A DNA stretch of 64,000 bases from positions 40,513-104,512 of the forward strand of contig NZ_JPVQ01000010.1 in the NCBI RefSeq assembly GCF_000772965.1. Direction: 5' to 3'. The stretch comes from Ureibacillus massiliensis 4400831 = CIP 108448 = CCUG 49529. GTDB taxonomy: Bacteria; Bacillota; Bacilli; Bacillales_A; Planococcaceae. The translations under genes were made by a program, and so were the position numbers. This document shows, in pieces, positions 1 through 6,055 of this stretch (position 1 is its first letter; each line of letters opens with the position of its first letter). The notes under the pieces are model-generated. The model was not told the origin of the DNA, made no database searches, and saw only the letters and a program-made list of their open reading frames with translations.

Positions 1-707
1 GAAATCGTGGGATAGGGAGAGCCATTTCTTTAGGGCTTGCCGAAGCAGGAGCTGAAGTTATTATTATTTCTCGTTCTTCAGCTGAGGAAACAATTGAAGA
101 GATTTCTCTAATGGGTGGAAAGGCAAGCCATTACTTATGTGATTTAGGTTCGAGAGAACAACGTGAATTACTCGCTCAACAAATTTTGGAAGAAATTGAT
201 ACGGTTGATATTTTGATTAATAATGCCGGTATACAAAAGCGTTACCCATCTGAAGAATTTCCTTTAGAAGTGTGGGATGAAGTGTTAGAAGTGAACATGA
301 CAGCTGTATTTCATTTATGTAAGTTATTTGGTTCAAAAATGCTTGAACGAGGTTATGGAAAGATCGTTAATCTAGCGTCGGTCATTTCTTATCAAGGTGG
401 TCTTTTTATACCAGCCTACGCAGCTAGTAAAGCAGGCGTTATGAACTTTACGAAAACATTATCTAACGAATGGGCAGGTAGAGGGGTTAATGTGAATTGT
501 ATTGCGCCAGGATATATTGCTACAGAAATGAATAGTGCATTAATTGCAGATGAAACAAGAAACCAACAAATATTAGATCGATTACCTGCAAAAAGATGGG
601 GAAAGGCTGAAGACTTGATAGGGGCAGCGATATTTTTATCTGCTTCTGCCTCAGATTATGTAAACGGTATAACTATTCCTGTTGATGGAGGTTGGCTAGG
701 TAGGTAA
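1..707 (+). CDS. kduD: SDR-family dehydrogenase, KduD-like (5' end outside window)
   Basis: The reading frame is open from base 3 and lacks its start, so the gene is cut by the window edge. The visible part begins inside the Rossmann NAD-binding motif (NRGIGRAI) and continues through the NNAG motif, the catalytic serine region and the YAASK motif (Tyr-x-x-x-Lys) of classical short-chain dehydrogenases. The C-terminal half (APGYIATEMN, LPAKRWGKAEDL, SDYVNGITIPVDGGWLGR) closely resembles 2-dehydro-3-deoxy-D-gluconate 5-dehydrogenase (KduD), a cytosolic enzyme of pectin/uronate breakdown. Family membership is certain; the KduD substrate is inferred from these C-terminal signatures, and another sugar-acid dehydrogenase or a 3-oxoacyl-ACP reductase-like enzyme remains possible. 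No other uronate genes are visible on this side. A bidirectional hairpin follows. Confidence 0.8.
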   Translation, partial: NRGIGRAISLGLAEAGAEVIIISRSSAEETIEEISLMGGKASHYLCDLGSREQRELLAQQILEEIDTVDILINNAGIQKRYPSEEFPLEVWDEVLEVNMTAVFHLCKLFGSKMLERGYGKIVNLASVISYQGGLFIPAYAASKAGVMNFTKTLSNEWAGRGVNVNCIAPGYIATEMNSALIADETRNQQILDRLPAKRWGKAEDLIGAAIFLSASASDYVNGITIPVDGGWLGR

Positions 708-774
708 TGCCTTGAATAATAGAGTGGAAAAGAAGTAAAGAAGTATATATTCGATTCCAAATTAATCTACCAAA

Positions 775-810
775 AAGACTCTCTTGAAGGTAAACTTCCT
801 CGAGAGTCTT
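775..810. terminator. Bidirectional terminator between kduD-like gene and ytzB
   Basis: Nine-base arms AAGACTCTC and GAGAGTCTT enclose a second small GAAG/CTTC stem. T-rich runs follow on the minus strand and, more weakly, on the plus strand, which suits the two convergent genes. Confidence 0.75.
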
Positions 811-852
811 ATTTTATGAGTCAAAAAAATTCGGTAAAATTTCCAAATAAAC

Positions 853-1167
853 TTACAGTCTTTTTAAATCCACTATAATTCCCGAACGTGCATCTGCTGC
901 AAATTCAAAGGATTCCATTTCACCGTTCATGATTCTTGAAATGCCACCTTTATATACGGGTACTGTTGTAACGCCATTATAAAAATCCTCTGTTTTCATA
1001 TAAATCCAGGAGCCGTCAATCGGTGCTTCTTTTTTAAATGCCGCTTTTACATTATTTAACACATGGTTAGCTGGTACATATGGTGATACCCTATTAGCAG
1101 TTTCTTTAATGATGATAGTAGCTGCAACCCCTGTGGCAACTCCTATTAAAAAGTCTCGTATTTTCAA
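853..1167 (-). CDS. ytzB: YtzB-like small PepSY-type protein
   Basis: A 104-residue protein with a hydrophobic N-terminus (about residues 6-22, GVATGVAATIIIKE) that could be a signal anchor, followed by a compact domain with GSWIYMKTEDFYNG and a tyrosine/glycine-rich segment typical of small PepSY-like secreted proteins. In B. subtilis ytzB lies next to ytoP, as here, which supports the assignment. The start ATG at 1167 has a good upstream GGAGG on the minus strand. Function is unknown; PepSY modules are thought to bind or inhibit peptidases or to sit in the envelope, which is only a family-level guess. The gene is monocistronic and convergent with the KduD-like gene. Confidence 0.65.
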   Translation of the reverse strand: MKIRDFLIGVATGVAATIIIKETANRVSPYVPANHVLNNVKAAFKKEAPIDGSWIYMKTEDFYNGVTTVPVYKGGISRIMNGEMESFEFAADARSGIIVDLKRL

Positions 1168-1240
1168 TTGCCATCCTCCTTTTTAATATCCCTAATTTTA
1201 ACATTATTTTTTCCATTCGTCTCTGTCTGTATATAAACCT

Positions 1241-1360
1241 TTACTCTTTCATGATAGGCAATGTGATGCTAAAACATGCACCTTCGTTCCATTTACTCTC
1301 CACTTCAATTCGCCCGTTGTATCGCTTGATCATTTCTTTAGAACTAGATAAATCTTATCC
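1241..1360 (-). pseudogene. Remnant of a sensor histidine kinase C-terminus
   Basis: The minus strand reads SSSKEMIKRYNGRIEVES and then WNEGACFSITLPIMKE before a stop at 1241-1243. This is the end of the HATPase domain of a sensor kinase, in which a G-x-G-L-x-L-S-K-E segment is followed by GRIEVES and a G-x-x-F-x-I-x-LP ending. A stop codon at 1355-1357 sits where the glycine-rich G2 box should be, and nothing upstream resembles the rest of the kinase. It is therefore a dead fragment of about 38 codons. It points away from the response regulator remnant at 1439-1676, so the original operon has been rearranged as well as truncated. Confidence 0.75.
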
Positions 1361-1438
1361 AGCTTCAATATGTTCTATTTTCATAACCATTCACCCTTTA
1401 AATAATGAGAAATTCCAATCTAGCTTCAAATTATGCAA

Positions 1439-1676
1439 GGTTTTAATATGGGCTACGATGAATTAGTAACAAAACCCTTTAAGCTAAAAGAGCTAATAGC
1501 TAAACATAATTTAAGAGTTAGGTGTCGAAACATTATATGATGCTGTTTGGGGATATGATGCAATTTCGTTAAAACGGTCTCTGTACATAAATTTAGAAAG
1601 AAACTTGAACAAGACGTGTGAATCAAATATACATTGAAACAGTTCGAGGTTTGGTTATAAATTTAAATTCGAATAG
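1439..1676 (+). pseudogene. Remnant of an OmpR-family response regulator
   Basis: In successive plus-strand frames the region reads GFNMGYDELVTKPFKLKELIA (end of a receiver domain with the conserved Lys-Pro-Phe), then LGVETLYDAVWGYDAIS, TVSVHKFRKKLEQDV and NQIYIETVRGL followed by YKFKFE. These match the order of a winged-helix OmpR effector domain (WGYD, TV-VH--R-R-K-E, YI-TVRG-GYKF). At least three frameshifts or stops separate the pieces and the N-terminal receiver with its phospho-acceptor Asp is missing. The gene cannot make a functional regulator. A short GAAA-tetraloop terminator still follows. Confidence 0.8.
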
Positions 1677-1695
1677 ATAGAAATGTATAAATGAC

Positions 1696-1717
1696 GAAGG
1701 GGAAACCCTTCTTTTTT
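1696..1717 (+). terminator. Terminator left behind the response regulator remnant
   Basis: GAAGGG and CCCTTC arms close a GAAA tetraloop and are followed by six Ts. It lies directly after the decayed regulator and would also insulate ytoP from upstream transcription. Confidence 0.75.
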
Positions 1718-1824
1718 ATTTGTATCAAGTTTCAAATGATATCAGATACATCGATGGGAATAATCAGGAGTTTTTTATGTTAAAATAAAACAAGTTAAAT
1801 AAACTCAAGGGGAGTGTACGGAAT

Positions 1825-2901
1825 TTGAATGAGGACACGTTGAAATTATTTAAAACATTAACAGAGTTACCTGGTGCTCCTGGTAATGAACATGAAGTAA
1901 GAAAATTTATGAGAGAACAACTTGAAAAATATTCTGATGAAATTATTCAAGATCACCTTGGTGGCATTTTTGGCTTGAAAAAATCAGATGATGATAACGC
2001 CCCTAAATTACTAGTAGCCGGTCATATGGATGAAGTCGCATTTATGGTTACCAATATTACGGACAATGGAATGATTCGTTTTCAGCCATTAGGAGGTTGG
2101 TCGAATCATGTTTTACTTGCTCAAAGAGTAACTGTCTACACAAAAGATAAAGAAATACCAGGAGTAATCGCAAGTATTCCACCTCATTTACTGTCCGTAC
2201 AGGATCGTACAAAAACACCAGAAATTAAAGACATGTTAATTGATATAGGAGCAGATAGTAAGGAAGAAGCAATAGAAATGGGGATACAACCAGGTCAATC
2301 CATTCTTCCGATATGTCCTTTTACTCCTATGGAAAATCCTAAAAAGATTATGGCTAAAGCATGGGATAACCGTTACGGATGCGGGTTAGCTATTGAATTA
2401 TTAAAAGAATTAAAGGATGAAAAAATACAAAATCATTTGTATTCAGGGGCTAACGTCATGGAAGAAGTAGGTTTGAGAGGTGCTCAAGTATCAGCAAATA
2501 TGATACAGCCTGACTTATTTTTCGCCCTTGATGCTTCCCCAGCAAATGATACAACAGGGGATAAAACACAATTTGGCCAATTAGGAAAAGGTACCCTTTT
2601 GCGTATTTATGACCGGACAATGGTTACTCATAGGGGAATTCGTGAATTTATATTGGATACTGCAGAATCAAATCATATTCCATATCAATATTTCGTATCT
2701 GCTGGTGGAACTGATGCTGGGCGCGTCCATACATCTAATAATGGGATACCAAGTGCTGTAATTGGAATTTGCTCAAGATATATTCATACAGCAGCTTCAA
2801 TCATTCACATAGATGACTACGCAGCTGCTAAGGAACTTCTTATTAAGCTTGTGAAATCTGTTGATCGTACAACAGTTGATTCAATACGTTCAAATGTTTA
2901 A
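1825..2901 (+). CDS. ytoP: M42-family metal-dependent aminopeptidase (YtoP)
   Basis: This cytosolic M42 (glutamyl aminopeptidase/PepA-like) enzyme removes N-terminal residues from peptides and normally forms a dodecameric shell with two metals per site. All ligands are visible: H-x-D in AGHMDEVAF (near residue 70), Asp in AWDNRYG, the catalytic Glu pair in [10 protein letters not shown], Asp in ALDASPA and the last His in [10 protein letters not shown]. Length (358 residues) is normal. The start is TTG at 1825, chosen because AAGGGGAG at 1807-1814 is well placed. It is followed by its own terminator. In B. subtilis ytoP is followed by thioredoxin-like ytpP; here a DUF84 gene and a lipoprotein gene occupy that space. 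The exact peptide preference cannot be read from sequence. Confidence 0.9.
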   Translation: MNEDTLKLFKTLTELPGAPGNEHEVRKFMREQLEKYSDEIIQDHLGGIFGLKKSDDDNAPKLLVAGHMDEVAFMVTNITDNGMIRFQPLGGWSNHVLLAQRVTVYTKDKEIPGVIASIPPHLLSVQDRTKTPEIKDMLIDIGADSKEEAIEMGIQPGQSILPICPFTPMENPKKIMAKAWDNRYGCGLAIELLKELKDEKIQNHLYSGANVMEEVGLRGAQVSANMIQPDLFFALDASPANDTTGDKTQFGQLGKGTLLRIYDRTMVTHRGIREFILDTAESNHIPYQYFVSAGGTDAGRVHTSNNGIPSAVIGICSRYIHTAASIIHIDDYAAAKELLIKLVKSVDRTTVDSIRSNV

Positions 2902-2904
2902 GTG

Positions 2905-2928
2905 AAAGGTGCAAAAATGCATCTTTTT
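2905..2928 (+). terminator. Terminator after ytoP
   Basis: A 9-bp stem (AAAGGTGCA with TGCATCTTT, one G-T pair) with a 4-base A loop is followed by a T-rich run. Confidence 0.7.
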
Positions 2929-3004
2929 CTTTTCGTAATCGTTATAAACTAAGTCGTCTATTTTTAACTATAAAGTTGAATTCATATTTTTGGAGATGAA
3001 CAGA

Positions 3005-3526
3005 ATGCTAGTTTCAATTGGGACAAAAAATAAAGCAAAAACAGAAGCCATTACAAATATAGTTGGAAACTATTTAGAAAGCATTGAATACATACAGCTC
3101 GATGTTCCTTCAAACGTTTCTGAACAACCCTTTTCAGATGAAGAAACAAGACAAGGTGCTATTAATCGTGCCGAAAATGCATTCGAAAAAACTTCTGCCG
3201 ATCTTAATTTTGGGTTGGAAGGTGGCGTTAGGATGATTGATGGAAATATGTATTGCTGTAATTGGGGTGCACTTAAATTAAAGGACGGAACAGTACTAAC
3301 TGCAGCAGGAGCATTATTTTTACTGCCAGAAGAGGTTGCAAAAGAAATTCGTGCCGGGAAGGAACTTGGACCGGTTATGGACGTTTATACAAATGAAAAA
3401 GGAATCCGACATAACAAAGGAGCGGTAGGCGTATTTACAGCAAATCTTGTAAACCGTACTGAAATGTTTGAGCATATCGTGAAATTATTAATCGGCCAAT
3501 ATTTTTTTAAAATTGGCCAACAATAA
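3005..3526 (+). CDS. DUF84 inosine/xanthosine triphosphatase-like protein
   Basis: The protein opens with MLVSIGTKNKAKTEA, the N-terminal signature of the DUF84/YjjX family, which shares the Maf/HAM1-like fold and hydrolyses non-canonical ITP and XTP. Later conserved parts are PSNVSEQPFSDEETRQGA and FGLEGGVR. I start it at ATG 3005, which has GGAG 9 bases upstream; an in-frame TTG at 2990 has no such site. Length (173 residues) fits the family. The gene lies between ytoP and a lipoprotein gene where B. subtilis has ytpP. House-cleaning of the nucleotide pool is the known role of characterised relatives; the actual substrate here is inferred. Confidence 0.8.
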   Translation: MLVSIGTKNKAKTEAITNIVGNYLESIEYIQLDVPSNVSEQPFSDEETRQGAINRAENAFEKTSADLNFGLEGGVRMIDGNMYCCNWGALKLKDGTVLTAAGALFLLPEEVAKEIRAGKELGPVMDVYTNEKGIRHNKGAVGVFTANLVNRTEMFEHIVKLLIGQYFFKIGQQ

Positions 3527-3587
3527 CTAAAAACATGGATTTTTGTTAGTTGATTTCGATTAAAAAACTCTGATTAGAAAGTGAGAA

Positions 3588-4103
3588 ATGATAATGAAAA
3601 ACTGGATGCTTATTTTGACTGCTTTATTATCAATTTTCATATTAGCAGCTTGTGGGAAATCGTTAGAAGAGCAAATAGATACCGGAATTGAAAGTGCAAA
3701 GGCTACATTTGAAGGGGAAATACAGGAGCCAAATACGACTGTAGGTAAAATAAATGTATTTTTGCCTTCTGGATATACAATTGAAGAAAGTGAAGATGAA
3801 TCGAACTACTTGTTGAAAAAAGATGGTAAAGAGTTTATTTTATTTGTGAATGAAAATGAGGGGAAAGATAGTAAACTTCTTTATGACCTATTTAAAGAAA
3901 ATACAGGAAAAGAAATTATAAAAGAAGAGACAATAGAAAATGAAGAAGAATTCGGATTTACTGCCGTTTTAAAAAATGATGAGAATAGTTACGAATTAAT
4001 TGTCAACAGCGGAGGAGTAAAAGTTTCCACACTTTCTGATGGGCATAATATCGATTCAAAGCTCGAAGAAATGATGCAAATTGCTCGTTCTGTTAATTTA
4101 TAA
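3588..4103 (+). CDS. Putative lipoprotein of unknown function
   Basis: The N-terminus has a lysine, a hydrophobic stretch and the lipobox LAAC (Cys near residue 22), so the mature protein should be lipid-anchored on the outer face of the membrane. The remaining 150 residues are rich in Glu, Lys and Asn with alternating hydrophobic residues suggesting a small alpha/beta domain (FLPSGYTIEESEDE, FGFTAVLKNDENSYELIV). I recognise no catalytic motif or family. Starts at 3588 or 3594 (both ATG) are possible. It is followed by a terminator and lies upstream of ytpQ, so it is probably its own transcription unit. Confidence 0.75.
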   Translation: MIMKNWMLILTALLSIFILAACGKSLEEQIDTGIESAKATFEGEIQEPNTTVGKINVFLPSGYTIEESEDESNYLLKKDGKEFILFVNENEGKDSKLLYDLFKENTGKEIIKEETIENEEEFGFTAVLKNDENSYELIVNSGGVKVSTLSDGHNIDSKLEEMMQIARSVNL

Positions 4104-4155
4104 TACATTTATGCTAATATGAATATACAGTAAAACGTCTAACCTTTGACGTTAT

Positions 4156-4196
4156 AGAGTTGTCTCTTTGTTTTTTGGGACAACTCTTAATTTTTG
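4156..4196 (+). terminator. Terminator between lipoprotein gene and ytpQ
   Basis: AGAGTTGTC (4156-4164) pairs with GACAACTCT (4179-4187), followed by TTAATTTTT. The hairpin lies upstream of the ytpQ start, which argues against an ytpQ start at the upstream ATG 4160. Confidence 0.75.
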
Positions 4197-4213
4197 AACT
4201 AGAGGTGTTAAAA

Positions 4214-5029
4214 TTGAAGGCAAATGAGCTGATAAATCGTTTGAAGGAACGATTAGGTGAAGAGCGATTTGAATATAAATATAATCGTGAAAAAAATGAA
4301 TTGCGTCTTGAACATCAAACTTTAAAATTAGGTATGACAATTAATGTTGCTGATATTTTAGCCAAGTATGAAGTGAGAAAAGAGAAGGCAATCGAAGAAG
4401 TAGTATATACGATTGAGCAAACTTTTGAGGCAATGGAATTGGAAAAAAACGAAGGGATTTATGATCTTTCAAACGTATATCCAATTATCCGTTCGACATC
4501 TTTTCCTCTTCAATCAAAAGAAGGAGCTTCTTTCATCACAACAGATCATACAGCTGAAACAAGAATCTTTTATGCATTGGATTTAGGAAATACCTATCGT
4601 TTAATAGATGAAAATATGCTTGAGAAGCTTACTGTTTCTGCCAATCAAATTCGTGAAGCTGCACGTTTTGCAGTTAAAAAATTACCTACGAATACGAAAA
4701 AAGATGAAGTTGCTGGAAATATTTTTTATTTTCTAAATGAAAATGATGGGTATGATGCGAGTCGCATTTTAAATGAGAACTTTTTAAAAGAAATGCGCGG
4801 TAAAATTGAAGGCGACATGACGATTTCCGTTCCTCATCAAGATGTATTAATTATAGGTGACATACGAAATGAAGTAGGGTATGATGTGTTAGCTCAAATG
4901 ACAATGCATTTCTTTACAGTAGGAATGGTCCCAATTACTTCTTTATCGTTTGTCTATGAAAATGGGGATTTAGAGCCGATATTTATATTAGCAAAGAATA
5001 AACTAGAGAAGGAGCAAGATAAAGAATGA
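4214..5029 (+). CDS. ytpQ: DUF1444 protein YtpQ
   Basis: A 271-residue soluble protein matching the DUF1444/YtpQ family of Bacillales, recognised by overall sequence and by its place directly before ytpR. I choose TTG 4214 because AGAGGTG (4201-4207) is spaced 6 bases before it; the longer frame from 4160 would begin inside a terminator hairpin. The last four bases (ATGA) overlap the ytpR start, so the two are translationally coupled. The N-terminus is charged and helical and the C-terminal half contains a predicted alpha/beta domain (HQDVLIIGDIRNEVGYDVLA). The molecular function is not known. Coupling to YtpR suggests a shared role, which is inference. Confidence 0.85.
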   Translation: MKANELINRLKERLGEERFEYKYNREKNELRLEHQTLKLGMTINVADILAKYEVRKEKAIEEVVYTIEQTFEAMELEKNEGIYDLSNVYPIIRSTSFPLQSKEGASFITTDHTAETRIFYALDLGNTYRLIDENMLEKLTVSANQIREAARFAVKKLPTNTKKDEVAGNIFYFLNENDGYDASRILNENFLKEMRGKIEGDMTISVPHQDVLIIGDIRNEVGYDVLAQMTMHFFTVGMVPITSLSFVYENGDLEPIFILAKNKLEKEQDKE

Positions 5030-5643
5030 TAATCGCTTACAATAAACCATATGTTGGGGATATATTATTAGTCCAATTAGCTACAGAATCAATTGTAAAA
5101 ACAGAGGTAGAACGCATTGGAGATTTTGCCATTTTAAAAGAAGAAGCAACGAATGAGGTGAAAGCATTTAATTTATTTAACGCAAGTAAATATATTGAAT
5201 TAGATGTGCAAGGACCTGTAGAAGTCACTCCTGAAATCATTGAGAAAATTGAAAAAGCTATGATAGAAAACGGAGTAGATATCTCGTTAGATGTGGACTT
5301 CACACCGAAATTTGTTGTAGGTTACGTTGAAGAAAAAGAAAAACATCCTAATGCTGATAAATTAAGTGTTTGTAAAGTGAATGTTGGAGAAGAAACACTC
5401 CAAATCGTTTGCGGTGCGCCTAATGTGGAGGCAGGACAAAAAGTCGTTGTTGCAAAAATTGGTGCAGTTATGCCTTCTGGATTAGTGATTAAACATTCAG
5501 AACTACGAGGTGTAGCTTCTGAAGGAATGCTTTGTTCAGCAAAAGAATTAGCAATTCCAAACGCTCCAAGTGCAAAAGGAATATTAGTACTGGATGAAAA
5601 TGCAGAAGTTGGATCAGCTTTTGTAGCTCCATCAAATTTATAG
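5026..5643 (+). CDS. ytpR: YtpR-like protein with C-terminal tRNA-binding OB fold
   Basis: Residues 1-95 form a DUF4479-type N-terminal domain; residues about 98-200 form an EMAP-II/Trbp-like tRNA-binding OB fold with the family signature HPNADKLSVCKVNVGEE, CGAPNVEAGQKVVVAKIGA and SEGMLCSAKEL, the same fold used at the start of the PheRS beta subunit. The protein therefore probably binds structured RNA in the cytosol. Length (205) equals B. subtilis YtpR. It is coupled to ytpQ by an ATGA overlap and ends at a strong hairpin. No catalytic domain is present, so it is a binding factor rather than a synthetase. Confidence 0.9.
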   Translation: MIIAYNKPYVGDILLVQLATESIVKTEVERIGDFAILKEEATNEVKAFNLFNASKYIELDVQGPVEVTPEIIEKIEKAMIENGVDISLDVDFTPKFVVGYVEEKEKHPNADKLSVCKVNVGEETLQIVCGAPNVEAGQKVVVAKIGAVMPSGLVIKHSELRGVASEGMLCSAKELAIPNAPSAKGILVLDENAEVGSAFVAPSNL

Positions 5644-5655
5644 TTTATCCAAAGT

Positions 5656-5702
5656 GTAAAAAGTACAATTTTAGTTGAAGAAACTTGAATTGTACTTTTT
5701 AC
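5656..5702 (+). terminator. Terminator after ytpR
   Basis: GTAAAAAGTACAA (5656-5668) pairs with TTGTACTTTTTAC (5690-5702). The arm sequence recurs in the hairpin at 62427-62463. Confidence 0.75.
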
Positions 5703-6055
5703 GTTTAATAAGGGATTTCAACTAGTAGTATGAGCAAATGACCATATATAGAAAACAATTTCAAATTGTCTTTTGATTGTTATCATTTTGAAATGTTAGT
5801 TTTAGTATTCTTTTGCTAGTATAGAAGGGGAGTATAAGTGTTCTTTTGTTTCGTAACTTTGAAGTAAATGAAAAGGAATATCCTTAAGATTTAACTGTAT
5901 ATGATAACCTAATGTTGCATAAATTTGGTCAAGATGAATGAAATTAGTCATATTTGTGCATATGAAATAATACATAAAAGTAAATTATAAACACTTCTAT
6001 TCATATAATTATCATATAATGAAATTGCAAGGTAAAAGAAGAGAGTGATATAAAA
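5703..6055 (+). other. Long gene-free leader upstream of sftA
   Basis: About 350 AT-rich bases with no convincing open frame. A small inverted repeat (ACAATTT C AAATTGT, near 5755-5770) and TATAAT-like sequences near 6013-6020 are present, but no well-spaced -35 box could be defined. Only the sftA ribosome binding site is clear. Confidence 0.4.

Noticed and set aside
1251..1466. Plus-strand open frame of 71 codons
   Set aside because: It is the antisense of a histidine-kinase fragment and runs into the regulator remnant in a wrong frame; no ribosome binding site.
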